From assembly GCA_002343395.1 (NCBI GenBank), contig DDSN01000057.1, positions 17,386-76,741 on the forward strand: a stretch of DNA of 59,356 nt, written 5' to 3'. Origin of the DNA: Hyphomonadaceae bacterium UBA2389 (lineage in GTDB: Bacteria > Pseudomonadota > Alphaproteobacteria > Caulobacterales > Aquidulcibacteraceae). The translations under genes were made by a program, and so were the position numbers. Positions 27,193 through 35,813 of this stretch are shown piece after piece (position 1 is the first letter of the stretch; the number at the start of each line of letters is the position of its first letter). The notes under the pieces were generated by a model, which did no database searches, was not told where the DNA came from, and saw only the letters and a program-made list of their open reading frames with translations.

Positions 27193-29076
27193 ATGAAGCG
27201 CGCCTTCATGCGCGACCCAGACGCCTACGACGTCATCGTTATTGGTGGCGGCCATGCCGGCTGCGAAGCGGCGGCCGCAGCGGCGCGCCTTGGCGCGCAG
27301 ACGCTGCTGTTGACTCACAAGCTCGAAACCATCGGTGAAATGAGCTGCAATCCCGCCATCGGCGGCCTGGGTAAGGGACACCTCGTCCGCGAGATCGACG
27401 CTCTCGACGGCGTTATGGGGCGAGTTGCGGACGCTGCGGGCATCCAATTCCGCCTGCTCAACCGGTCCAAGGGGCCCGCCGTACGCGGCCCCCGCGCGCA
27501 GTCTGATCGCAAGCTTTACCGCCAGGCGATGCAAGCGGCGCTGGCCGCCCAGAACGAGCTCACGATCGAGGCGGCGGCGGTTGAGGACGTAATCGTCGCC
27601 GGGGGCGTTGTTGTCGGCGTGACGACGACCGATGGCCGTCAGCTCTCCGCCCCTCGCGTCGTGCTCACCACCGGCACCTTTCTGAAGGGCGTTATTCACA
27701 TTGGCGACAGGCGCACTCCCGCCGGACGTCACGGCGAAGCTCCGGCAATCGGCTTGTCGGATCGGCTCTATAGGCTCGGGTTCGCCATGGGGCGGCTCAA
27801 GACCGGCACGCCGGCGCGCCTGCAATCGAGCTCCATCGATTGGGCCTCGCTAGAGAAGCAATTTGGTGACGAGGATCCGTCGCCATTCTCGTTCCTTACC
27901 GCGCGCATCGCCAACGAACAGGTGGCGTGCGGCGTCACCCACACGAACCAAAAGACACACCGCATCATCGAAGAGTCGCTCTCGAAGAGCGCGGTCTACT
28001 CCGGGGCGATCAGCGGACGCGGCCCGCGCTATTGCCCGTCAATCGAGGACAAGGTCGTGCGCTTTGCCGAAAAGGCCGCGCACCAAATATTCCTCGAACC
28101 TGAAGGTCTCGACGACGACACTGTCTACCCGAACGGCATCAGCACTTCACTGCCGGAGGATGTGCAGGAGCGCTTTATCCGCACCATCCCGGGGCTCGAG
28201 AACGTGGTCATCAAGCGCCACGCTTATGCGATCGAGTACGACTATGTCGATCCGCGCGAGTTGCTGCCGACGTTGGAGACCAAGCGCATCAGAGGCCTCT
28301 ACCTCGCGGGCCAGATCAATGGCACGACCGGCTATGAAGAAGCCGCCGCACAAGGCTTGATGGCGGGGCTCAATGCTGCGCGCGCCGCGGCCGGAGGCGG
28401 GCCGGTCGAGATCACGCGCGCTGAAGGGTACATTGGCGTCATGATCGACGATTTGGTGACGCGCGGCGTCACGGAGCCGTATCGCATGTTTACATCGCGC
28501 GCGGAGTATCGCCTGTCGCTGCGCGCCGACAATGCAGACCAACGGCTGACGCCCAAAGGCCTCAAGTTGGGTTGTGTGGGGGCAGAACGCGCGCGCGTAT
28601 TCGATGCAAAAATGGCCGACATCCACGCTGCGAACGAACTTGCGATGTCGCGGTCGCTGACCCCGGCGCAGGCAGCAAAGTTAGGACTGCAGGTCAATCA
28701 GGACGGCGCCCGCCGGACCGCCCTGGAGTTGCTCGGCTATCCCGGCGTCACGTTCGAACGGCTTTGCGCTATCTGGCCGGAGCTTCGCGTTGTCCAGGGC
28801 CCTGCGCGCGAGCAGCTCGAGATCGAAGCGATGTACGCGGGTTACCTCGAACGCCAGGCGCTCGATGTCCAAGCGTTCAAACGCGACGAAGATCTGCGAC
28901 TCGACCCATCGCTCGATTACACAAGCGTCGGCGGGCTCTCCACGGAAGTGCGCGAGAAGCTCGCGGCGGCGCGCCCCGTCACGCTCGGCCAGGCGTCGCG
29001 CATAGAAGGCGTGACGCCTGGGGCGCTCACCGCCTTGCTCGCGCATGTGAAGCGCGAACAAAGGAAACGCGCATGA
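27193..29076 (+). CDS. mnmG: tRNA uridine-5-carboxymethylaminomethyl modification enzyme MnmG (GidA)
   Basis: A 627-residue FAD protein and partner of MnmE. It opens with DVIVIGGGHAGCEAA (FAD dinucleotide motif), contains GEMSCNPAIGGLGKGHLVREI and KTGTPARL, and has the C-terminal helical domain. ATG 27193 is used; ATG 27208 is an alternative. Its stop overlaps the next gene (ATGA). Confidence 0.97.
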   Translation: MKRAFMRDPDAYDVIVIGGGHAGCEAAAAAARLGAQTLLLTHKLETIGEMSCNPAIGGLGKGHLVREIDALDGVMGRVADAAGIQFRLLNRSKGPAVRGPRAQSDRKLYRQAMQAALAAQNELTIEAAAVEDVIVAGGVVVGVTTTDGRQLSAPRVVLTTGTFLKGVIHIGDRRTPAGRHGEAPAIGLSDRLYRLGFAMGRLKTGTPARLQSSSIDWASLEKQFGDEDPSPFSFLTARIANEQVACGVTHTNQKTHRIIEESLSKSAVYSGAISGRGPRYCPSIEDKVVRFAEKAAHQIFLEPEGLDDDTVYPNGISTSLPEDVQERFIRTIPGLENVVIKRHAYAIEYDYVDPRELLPTLETKRIRGLYLAGQINGTTGYEEAAAQGLMAGLNAARAAAGGGPVEITRAEGYIGVMIDDLVTRGVTEPYRMFTSRAEYRLSLRADNADQRLTPKGLKLGCVGAERARVFDAKMADIHAANELAMSRSLTPAQAAKLGLQVNQDGARRTALELLGYPGVTFERLCAIWPELRVVQGPAREQLEIEAMYAGYLERQALDVQAFKRDEDLRLDPSLDYTSVGGLSTEVREKLAAARPVTLGQASRIEGVTPGALTALLAHVKREQRKRA

Positions 29077-29426
29077 TCCGCCGCGACACGCTGTTTCTGA
29101 TCAAGGCGCCGTTTGAGGATGCGGCGTTGGAAGGCACATGGTTTTGCCACGACTGCGCGGCGATGGAGGGAGCGCTGCTCGCCAACCCGCACTGGGCGCG
29201 CGGGATTGATGTGCGACGAATGCCATTTCCGCGTCCGCGCCATGACATCATCGCGCTGATCGGCGAGGCGCACCAGGGCATGCCAGTTTTGGTGCTTGCG
29301 GACGCGTCGTCGGCGCCGGAGGAGGCGAAGCGCTCCGAGGCGACGGGGCGTGCTTTCATCGACACCTCGCGTGGCATCGGACGCTATTTGGCGAAGGCGC
29401 TTGGCGGGGCGGGGCCGCACCCGTGA
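29073..29426 (+). CDS. DUF3088-like protein
   Basis: A 117-residue protein beginning MIRRDTLFLIKAPFED with a Cys-x-x-Cys in FCHDCAAMEG near residue 25, recalling a thioredoxin-like fold as in DUF3088 proteins. The function is unknown. It lies in the mnmG-rsmG gap and overlaps both by four bases, so it is part of that operon. Confidence 0.7.
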   Translation: MIRRDTLFLIKAPFEDAALEGTWFCHDCAAMEGALLANPHWARGIDVRRMPFPRPRHDIIALIGEAHQGMPVLVLADASSAPEEAKRSEATGRAFIDTSRGIGRYLAKALGGAGPHP

Positions 29427-30052
29427 CCTACGGCCGAGCGGAGTTTGAGCGCGACTTCGGGGTTTCACGCGAAACCTCTGAACGGCTGGAAACCCATCGC
29501 CGACTGCTCGCCGAATGGTCGGAACGCATGAACTTGGTTGGCCCACGAGAGCTCGATGCGTTCTGGCCCAGGCACGCCCTGGACAGCGCTCAGCTCATTA
29601 AACTTGCGCCAGACGCGTTGCGCTGGGTCGATCTCGGGTCGGGCGCGGGGTTTCCCGGGCTTGTGGTGGCGGCCCTGCTCGCCCGAAAACCTGGCGGCGC
29701 CGTACATCTGGTTGAATCAACAGGGAAAAAGGCGAGTTTTCTGCGGGCCGTGATTGACGCCGCCGAGTTGCCGGCGAAAGTGTTCAACCAGCGCATAGAG
29801 GACTTCGGCGCGGGCGAAGGACCATACAACGTCATCACTGCGCGTGCGCTCGCGCCCTTGCCGCGACTCATGGCCTATGCGAAGCCGATTCTCGATCGCG
29901 GCGCGATCGGGCTCTTCCATAAAGGCGCGGATTTGGACGCCGAGCTGGCCGCCGCGAAGGACGCTCTAACGGGTGGGGCGTACCGGGCAGAAGTGCTGGA
30001 GAGCCTGAGCGATCCGCGCGGCCGCATCGTTCGCATCGCGAAGGCCACGTGA
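29423..30052 (+). CDS. rsmG: 16S rRNA (guanine-527-N7) methyltransferase RsmG
   Basis: A 209-residue SAM-dependent methyltransferase modifying G527 of 16S rRNA. The SAM motif is VDLGSGAGFPGLVVA near residue 70, followed by HLVESTGKKASFLR. GTG 29423 overlaps the preceding stop. Codons near the start also form a parS-like palindrome (29461-29476). Its stop overlaps a possible GTG start for parA. Confidence 0.95.
   Translation: MTYGRAEFERDFGVSRETSERLETHRRLLAEWSERMNLVGPRELDAFWPRHALDSAQLIKLAPDALRWVDLGSGAGFPGLVVAALLARKPGGAVHLVESTGKKASFLRAVIDAAELPAKVFNQRIEDFGAGEGPYNVITARALAPLPRLMAYAKPILDRGAIGLFHKGADLDAELAAAKDALTGGAYRAEVLESLSDPRGRIVRIAKAT
29461..29476. promoter_or_regulatory. parS: parS-like site inside rsmG
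   Basis: GGTTTCACGCGAAACC matches 13 of 16 bases of TGTTTCACGTGAAACA, with one change in the central core (T to C) and the outer bases different. It is in frame inside rsmG, encoding VSRET, as in other bacteria where parS lies in gidB. Confidence 0.5.
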
Positions 30053-30081
30053 TCCTCGGCTTCGAACGGAGTTCCGACGCT

Positions 30082-30870
30082 ATGCGTGTATTGGCGATCG
30101 CCAATCAGAAGGGCGGGGTGGGAAAAACCACCACCGCGATCAATCTTGGCACTGCGCTCGCGGCGACGGGCAAGAACGTCCTGATCTTTGATACCGATCC
30201 ACAGGCAAACGCGTCCACGGGCATCGATATCCGCGCTGGCGCCGATGCCGTCACCAGCTATGACGTGCTGGTCGGCGCTCAGCCGCTGGCCGCCGCGATT
30301 GTGTCGACCAAGGTTCCGAACCTTTTTCTTGTGCCCGCCCACGTGAATTTGTCGGGCGTCGAAATGGAGCTGATGGGCGCGCAGGGCGCTCAGTTCCGGT
30401 TGCGCGAGGCGCTGGCGGCATTTCGGGCGGCCAGCGAGACGCGATTTGACTATCTTCTGATCGACTGCCCGCCTTCGCTGAACGTTTTGACCGTGAACGC
30501 GCTCACGGCCGCGGATGGCGTCCTGGTGCCGTTGCAGGCGGAGTACTTCGCGCTCGAGGGCTTGGCGCAGCTCAACGCAACTATCAACGCCGTGAAGCAA
30601 AATCTGAATCCAGCTCTCGAAATCCAGGGCGTTGTGCTCACCATGTACGACAAGCGCACGACGCTTTCGGACCAGGTGGCGCAGGAAGTGCGCACGCACT
30701 TCCCGGACAAAGTCTATGAGACGGTCATCCCGCGGAATGTTCGAATCAGCGAGGCGCCGAGCCATGGGCTGCCCGCGATCATCTACGATCAGAACGCGGC
30801 GGGGTCGAAGGCCTACATCAAACTCGCAAAGGAACTGATCGAACGCGAGCGTGGCGTCGCGGCAGCGTGA
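30082..30870 (+). CDS. parA: chromosome partitioning ATPase ParA
   Basis: A 262-residue Walker ATPase of the ParA/Soj family that drives origin segregation with ParB. The deviant P-loop is NQKGGVGKTTTAINLGTALA at residues 8-27; FDTDPQANAS and DYLLIDCPPSLN are the switch and Walker B segments. I prefer ATG 30082; a GTG at 30049 overlaps the rsmG stop and would add 11 residues. parB follows after 76 bases. Confidence 0.96.
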   Translation: MRVLAIANQKGGVGKTTTAINLGTALAATGKNVLIFDTDPQANASTGIDIRAGADAVTSYDVLVGAQPLAAAIVSTKVPNLFLVPAHVNLSGVEMELMGAQGAQFRLREALAAFRAASETRFDYLLIDCPPSLNVLTVNALTAADGVLVPLQAEYFALEGLAQLNATINAVKQNLNPALEIQGVVLTMYDKRTTLSDQVAQEVRTHFPDKVYETVIPRNVRISEAPSHGLPAIIYDQNAAGSKAYIKLAKELIERERGVAAA

Positions 30871-30946
30871 GTTTTTACCGCTAGGTAAGAATTGCCTAGC
30901 ACTTTCTTAAGCATGCCGAACTGAGTCGGCGGGAGCGTGTAGGCGC

Positions 30947-31891
30947 ATGAGCGAGTTTGCGAAACCACGAGGCTTGGGACGCGGGCTCTCGGCTCTGCTG
31001 GGCGAACCGGTCAAGACCGCAACGCCTGCGAACGCGCCGGCTTGGACCGCGCCGCAACCTCTCGCGCCCGCAAGGGTCGTTGACGCACCCGCGCCGCCGG
31101 CGGGCTCTGAGAGCGGGCCGCGCGGGCTCGCCATCGACTTGGTGCAGCGCAACGCGAGCCAGCCGCGCAAACACTTCGACGAAACGGAGCTTGCCGAGCT
31201 CGCGAGTTCGATCCGCGCCCATGGCGTGCTGCAGCCGATTTTGGTTCGGCCAATTCCGGGTGGGCGCTATGAGATCGTCGCGGGCGAGCGCCGGTGGCGC
31301 GCGGCGCAACGCGCGGGCCTGCATGCGATTCCCGCAGTGGTGCGCGAGTTGGATGAGGTCGAGGTTCTCGAAATTGCGATTGTCGAGAACGTTCAGCGCA
31401 CGGACCTCAACCCGATCGAGGAGGCGCAGGGCTTTCAGGCCTTGATCGATCGCTTTGGCCGCACGCAACAAGAAATCGCCGAGGCTGTCGGCAAGTCGCG
31501 CCCGCATATCGCCAACATGCTGAGGTTGCTCAGCCTGCCGGAGGATTTGCGCGACATGGTCCGCGACGGCCGCCTCAGCGCGGGGCACGCGCGTGCAATT
31601 CTAACGGCGCCCGATCCTAGGGCGCTGGCGCTGCGCGCGTTGTCAGAGGGCCTGAACGTCCGCGAGATCGAGCGACTCGCGCAGCAAGCAAAAGACGAAA
31701 AGCACGGGCCGCGCGTTTCGCATATCGAGTCAAAGAGTGCTGACACGCGTGCGCTTGAGCAAAGCCTCTCTGGTGCGCTCGGGCTTGACGTAAAAATCTC
31801 CGAGAAGGGCGCCGGCGGCGAACTGAAGATAACGTACAAGACGTTGGAGCAACTCGACGATGTGATCCGCAGGCTTCGCGGCGGACTTTAG
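30947..31891 (+). CDS. parB: chromosome partitioning protein ParB
   Basis: A 314-residue CTPase/DNA-binding protein that loads at parS and spreads. N-terminal KPRGLGRGLSALLGEP is the ParA-interacting start, GERRWRAAQRAG near 110 is the ParB/Srx CTP motif, VENVQRTDLNPIEEAQGF near 146 and a helix-turn-helix follow, then the C-terminal dimerisation domain. It is followed by a strong terminator at 31913. Confidence 0.97.
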   Translation: MSEFAKPRGLGRGLSALLGEPVKTATPANAPAWTAPQPLAPARVVDAPAPPAGSESGPRGLAIDLVQRNASQPRKHFDETELAELASSIRAHGVLQPILVRPIPGGRYEIVAGERRWRAAQRAGLHAIPAVVRELDEVEVLEIAIVENVQRTDLNPIEEAQGFQALIDRFGRTQQEIAEAVGKSRPHIANMLRLLSLPEDLRDMVRDGRLSAGHARAILTAPDPRALALRALSEGLNVREIERLAQQAKDEKHGPRVSHIESKSADTRALEQSLSGALGLDVKISEKGAGGELKITYKTLEQLDDVIRRLRGGL

Positions 31892-31912
31892 CTTTCCGAG
31901 CACAAACGCCAA

Positions 31913-31943
31913 AAGGCCGCGGAGTTTCCTCCGCGGCCTTTCT
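31913..31943 (+). terminator. intrinsic terminator after parB (also reached from the other strand)
   Basis: A 12-base perfect stem, AAGGCCGCGGAG and CTCCGCGGCCTT, around a TTTC loop, with T-rich sequence on the right and A-rich sequence on the left, so it could stop both parB transcripts and leftward transcripts from the peptide genes. Confidence 0.82.
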
Positions 31944-31974
31944 CGTGGTCCGCACCTTAATCGTACGCGGGGAG

Positions 31975-32067
31975 CTACGCGACGATTTGGGCGGCTTGGT
32001 TGAGCGTGGCGAACGCGACCGGCGCGAACAGGGCGCAAGCGGCGATCAGGGAATAGAGCTTGGTCAT
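31975..32067 (-). CDS. 30-residue putative secreted peptide, copy 1
   Basis: A 30-codon gene with ATG at 32067 and AGAGGA seven bases upstream, so translation is credible. The protein begins with Lys3 and a hydrophobic stretch ending APVAFA, a signal-peptidase-I-like site. Then come TLNQAAQIVA, leaving a ~10-residue mature peptide if cleaved. It could instead be a single-pass membrane peptide. It is a tandem paralogue of the gene at 32100-32195, with the last ~14 residues nearly identical. Function unknown. Confidence 0.65.
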   Translation of the reverse strand: MTKLYSLIAACALFAPVAFATLNQAAQIVA

Positions 32068-32099
32068 TCGACGGTCCTCTTGGGCTTGTTTGCGCGAGG

Positions 32100-32195
32100 T
32101 CAAACGATCTGGGCGGCTTGGTTCAGCGTGGCGAACGCGACCGGGGCCACCACCAGAGCGGCGAGGATGAGGCTGAAGAACTTGGTGCGGATCAT
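32100..32195 (-). CDS. 31-residue putative secreted peptide, copy 2
   Basis: A 31-codon gene, ATG at 32195, with AGGAG eight bases upstream. The N-terminus MIRTKFFSL differs from copy 1, but APVAFA and TLNQAAQIV are shared. The two genes lie head to tail 128 bases apart, each with its own ribosome-binding site, so they are probably co-transcribed leftward toward the terminator. The shared C-terminal half is nearly identical in DNA as well (one mismatch in about 36 bases). Confidence 0.65.
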   Translation of the reverse strand: MIRTKFFSLILAALVVAPVAFATLNQAAQIV

Positions 32196-32213
32196 GGGTC
32201 TGGCTCCTGCTTG

Positions 32214-32233
32214 TCGAAGCGCCATCGCTTCGA
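32214..32233. repeat. inverted repeat upstream of the peptide genes
   Basis: TCGAAGCG-CCAT-CGCTTCGA, an 8-base perfect stem, just upstream of the copy 2 ribosome-binding site. It lies in the leader or operator position for the peptide pair. No T-run follows, so it is not a clear terminator for the symporter gene. Confidence 0.4.
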
Positions 32234-32300
32234 TGAACAGACCCTACCCGCGCCTTAGCCCTCTCGCTGTGACTCTGGTCACGGACCTACGCCCAACGAA

Positions 32301-33602
32301 TTAGGCCGGGGCGGAGGCACCCTCTGGTTCGCCGCGCGCGACGACATTCGCGATCACCAGATCGCCCGTCACGTTCAAGGTCGTTCGGCACATGTCGAGA
32401 AACCGGTCGACGCCCAGGATGATGCCGATGCCTTCCGCAGGCACGCCCACCATGGCGAGGATCATCGCGATCACCGGCAGCGCCCCCGCGGGCACGCCCG
32501 CCGTGCCAATGCCGCCGAGAATGCAAACGAACATCACGACCAACTGCTGGTTCATGCTGAGATCGACGCCAAAGAATTGCGCGAGGAACAGAACCGTCAC
32601 GCCCTCGAACAGCGCTGTGCCGTTCTGGTTGGCGGTAGCGCCAACGGTGAGCACGAAACGCGCGATGCGGCGGGGCAAGTTGAGTTCCGTTTCCGCGGCC
32701 TTGAGCGATACCGGCAGGGTCGCGTTGGACGAGGCGGTTGAGAAGGCGACCACGAGCGGCTCGCGGATCTGCGCGAAAAACGCAAGAGGATTTTTGCGCG
32801 CAAAAACCAGCAACACGAGCGGATATACGACGAACATATGCAGCGCCATCGCGCCGATGGCGACGCCCGCATACGCCGCGAGCCGCGCCAGCAATTCCCA
32901 CCCAAACAACGCGGCGAGGTTGAACATCAAGCACGCGATGGCGATAGGCGCGAACTGGATGACGATGTTCAGCAGCTTCATCATCACTTCGAAGAGTCCA
33001 TGAATCACTTGCTGCAACGCGTCCGTTGCGGGGCTCTTCACGAGCACCAGGCCGACGCCAAAAAACACGGCGAAGACCATCAGCGGCAAAACTTGATTGC
33101 CGGCCGCCGCCGCGAACACGTTGCGCGGCACGAGATCCAAGAAGAACTGGCCAAGATCGACGCGCTCCGGGGCGTTCTCGACGATGCCGCGCGCGCCATC
33201 CGCATACTCAGTGAGCAGGGATTGGGCTAACGCCGCGTCTATGCCGTCGCCAGGGCGGAAGAAGTTCACGGCGGCGAGTCCGATGATCACCGCGATGGCT
33301 GAGACGAAGATGGTCATCAGCAGCGTCTTCCAGCCGACACGGCCTAGGGCGCTGAGGTCGCCCATTTCCGCGACGCCGCCGACGATCGCGGAAAACAAAA
33401 GCGGCAGGACCAGCATGAAAAGCAGGCCGAGGAAGATTTGCCCGATTGGGCCGGTCACGCCGCTGGTGAGGGTCTCCACCCACGGCGCATCGGCGCCGAC
33501 ATTGATGTTCACCCAAAGCCCCGCGCCGAGCCCTGCCGCGAAACCCAGCAGCATCAGCCAATGGAGTGGCACGCCACTTTTCTTTGTCGCCGCGTTCGCC
33601 AT
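32301..33602 (-). CDS. dicarboxylate/amino acid:cation symporter (DAACS family)
   Basis: A 433-residue multi-helix transporter of the GltP/DctA type with about eight transmembrane helices and two re-entrant loops. Motifs include SSNATLPVSL near 295, ATANQNGTALFEGV near 330 and the helix GTAGVPAGALPVI near 370, which bind substrate and sodium. It imports dicarboxylates or acidic amino acids; the exact substrate cannot be told. Transcribed leftward, away from the lipoprotein gene upstream. Confidence 0.9.
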   Translation of the reverse strand: MANAATKKSGVPLHWLMLLGFAAGLGAGLWVNINVGADAPWVETLTSGVTGPIGQIFLGLLFMLVLPLLFSAIVGGVAEMGDLSALGRVGWKTLLMTIFVSAIAVIIGLAAVNFFRPGDGIDAALAQSLLTEYADGARGIVENAPERVDLGQFFLDLVPRNVFAAAAGNQVLPLMVFAVFFGVGLVLVKSPATDALQQVIHGLFEVMMKLLNIVIQFAPIAIACLMFNLAALFGWELLARLAAYAGVAIGAMALHMFVVYPLVLLVFARKNPLAFFAQIREPLVVAFSTASSNATLPVSLKAAETELNLPRRIARFVLTVGATANQNGTALFEGVTVLFLAQFFGVDLSMNQQLVVMFVCILGGIGTAGVPAGALPVIAMILAMVGVPAEGIGIILGVDRFLDMCRTTLNVTGDLVIANVVARGEPEGASAPA

Positions 33603-33679
33603 GATTTCTCCCTCCGCGCCTGTGGCTAGCTGCGGGCGCGAGAGACGACAAGCGCTTTGCGTTGAGGGGCTTGCGCGCC

Positions 33680-34915
33680 TTAGCTTCGGGCGCGCGGGAA
33701 CGCCCGGGGCGCTGCGTCCAGCGTGGTCACCGTGTTCTGCCCAACCTCGATGATGGCGAGCCCACGCTCGATCGCTCCGTCAGTGCGGAATCGGAAGAGG
33801 CCGTCTGAGCCGGCGAACCCTTCGCCATTTTCGATCCGTGGGCGAGTGAAGCCGCGTGCGCCGTCGTTTCGCGACAACAGCGCGGCCAGCGCCACGGCGT
33901 CATATCCCAGGCTGGAAAGCCGCGTCGGCGCCGCTCCGTAGGTGGATTGGTACCGCGTTTCGAAATTTGTGCGCGCCGCCGGATCAGGGGACACAAACCA
34001 GCCGCCCTGCAACGTGGGTTCGCGCTGGGCGTCGCCGGACCAGACGCTTGTTCCCATGAAGCGCACTTGGCGTTGATCGACGCCTCCACGCACGAGCGCT
34101 GTCCCAATCGAGCGCAAGGGCGTTCCGCTTTCCGCGATGAGGATTGCCTGCGCGGGCTGGGACCGCAGCGATGTCGCCAGGGAGGTCGCGGCGGCGGAGG
34201 CGTCGGCGTCCGTACGGTTGTAGAGTTGCGCCTGAACAACGCTGACGCCCTGGGTGCGCGCCTCGGCGCGCAGCGCCGCCTCAACACGGCGCCCGTATTC
34301 GTTTGACGGCGCCAGCAGTGCGATCGAGCGAATGTTTCGCGACGCCGCAAAGGACACCAAGCGCGCGATCTCGTCCTCGAGTTGGAAGCTCAAGAGATAA
34401 ACGCCGTTGCCGGCGACCGTTCTGTCAGACGAAAATCCAATGACTGGAATGCTGCGGGGGCGCGCGGCGCTTGCGGCTCCAAGAACGCCCTCGCGCAACA
34501 CTGGCCCAACGATAATGTCCGCGCCGTCGTTGACCAGCGCACGCGCCGCCGCCGTGGCGGAGGCCTCCGTCGACCCCGCATCGCGCGGGATCAGCAGTGT
34601 GTTCTGGTTTCCGTGGTCGAAGAGGGCGAGTTCGGCGGCGTTGTAGAGCGCGGCCGCATCCTGGGGCCGCAACGAAAAGGGCAGAAGCAGCCCGACGCGG
34701 ACAATATCGCGACCACGCATGAACGGGGGCGTGACGCCTTCGCCGGTTTGCACCTGGGCGCCGGGCGGTACCGGGGGGCCGGGGGGAAGATCGGGAACGG
34801 CAGGACCAGTCGGCGCGGTCGCGCAGGCTGCCATGAGCGCGGTCAGCGCGAGCGCGGCGCTCGTCTTTAGGCTTGGCGTCGCCCGATTGCGCGGCGATGA
34901 TTTGACGTCGGCCAT
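33680..34915 (-). CDS. LpoA-like periplasmic-binding-fold lipoprotein
   Basis: A 411-residue lipoprotein: signal with ALMAAC lipobox near residue 32, proline-rich linker, then a type-1 periplasmic-binding fold (RVGLLLPFSLRPQDAAAL near 78, IALLAPSNEYGRRV near 200). Alphaproteobacterial proteins of this type are annotated as penicillin-binding-protein activators related to LpoA or as leucine-binding-like proteins. ATG 34915 overlaps the ATG of the divergent rsmI gene by two bases. Confidence 0.8.
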   Translation of the reverse strand: MADVKSSPRNRATPSLKTSAALALTALMAACATAPTGPAVPDLPPGPPVPPGAQVQTGEGVTPPFMRGRDIVRVGLLLPFSLRPQDAAALYNAAELALFDHGNQNTLLIPRDAGSTEASATAAARALVNDGADIIVGPVLREGVLGAASAARPRSIPVIGFSSDRTVAGNGVYLLSFQLEDEIARLVSFAASRNIRSIALLAPSNEYGRRVEAALRAEARTQGVSVVQAQLYNRTDADASAAATSLATSLRSQPAQAILIAESGTPLRSIGTALVRGGVDQRQVRFMGTSVWSGDAQREPTLQGGWFVSPDPAARTNFETRYQSTYGAAPTRLSSLGYDAVALAALLSRNDGARGFTRPRIENGEGFAGSDGLFRFRTDGAIERGLAIIEVGQNTVTTLDAAPRAFPRARS

Positions 34916-35813
34916 GAACAATCCCTCGTCAGACCTTCCGGAGAGCGGGCGCGAACCTATCGGCGCCCGCGTGCGCAGTCCACCTGTGGAAACGGGCCTT
35001 TATGTGGTCGCGACGCCAATCGGCAATCTGCGCGATGTCACGCTGCGGGCCTTGGACGTGCTGGGGGCCGTCTCAAGGGTCTATGCGGAAGACACCCGGG
35101 TCGCGCGGAAACTGCTCGACGCTTATGGCCTGAAGCCACGCCTGTTCCAGTATCACGAGCACAACGCCGAGACAGCGCGCCTGGAAATCCTCGCCGCGTT
35201 GGCTGCGGGAGAGAGCGTGGCGCTCATTTCAGACGCTGGAACGCCGCTGGTTTCCGATCCGGGCTACAAGCTGGTGCGCGCGGTCATCGAAAATGGCTTC
35301 AAGGTTGTGCCGATACCGGGTGCATCGGCGCTGCTGGCGGGAATGATCGTGTCCGGGCTTCCCAGCGACCGGTTCTTGTTCGCGGGCTTCCTGCCGCCGA
35401 AACAAGGGGCGCGACGGGCCGCGCTTGAGGGCCTCGCCGAAGTCGACGCCTCGTTGATCTTTTTCGAATCGGGACCGCGGCTCGCGGAGTCGCTTGCGGA
35501 TATGGCGGCTATCCTCGGCGCGCGCGCAGGGGCCATCGCACGCGAACTTACGAAACTTTTTGAGGAAACGCGGCGCGGTTCGTTGGCTGAACTGGCCGCG
35601 CACTACCAAGCGCAGGGAGCGCCGAAGGGTGAAATTGTCGTTGTTGTTGGACCGCCCCCCGTTGCTGAGGTGGACGACGAGACGCTCGACGCGTTCCTGC
35701 GCGGCGTTCTGCAAAGCGGCGTGAAGGAAGCGTCCCAGCGCGCACACGAGGCGCTGGGCGTTCCACGCAAGCGCGCTTACGCGCGCGCGCTCCAACTGAA
35801 AGATCAGGCTTGA
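34914..35813 (+). CDS. rsmI: 16S rRNA (cytidine-1402-2'-O) methyltransferase RsmI
   Basis: A SAM-dependent ribose methyltransferase of the tetrapyrrole-methylase fold. It has GLYVVATPIGNLRDVTLRAL near residue 28, ALISDAGTPLVSDPG near 102 and GFLPPKQGARR. From ATG 34914 it is 299 residues, with about 25 extra N-terminal residues beyond the usual start; a GTG near 34970 would match the typical length. yraN follows with a TTGA overlap. Confidence 0.93.
   Translation: MNNPSSDLPESGREPIGARVRSPPVETGLYVVATPIGNLRDVTLRALDVLGAVSRVYAEDTRVARKLLDAYGLKPRLFQYHEHNAETARLEILAALAAGESVALISDAGTPLVSDPGYKLVRAVIENGFKVVPIPGASALLAGMIVSGLPSDRFLFAGFLPPKQGARRAALEGLAEVDASLIFFESGPRLAESLADMAAILGARAGAIARELTKLFEETRRGSLAELAAHYQAQGAPKGEIVVVVGPPPVAEVDDETLDAFLRGVLQSGVKEASQRAHEALGVPRKRAYARALQLKDQA

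Noticed and set aside
28572..29072. Long N-terminal extension upstream of the DUF3088-like gene.
   Set aside because: It runs through mnmG in another frame; the true start is ATG 29073, coupled to the mnmG stop.
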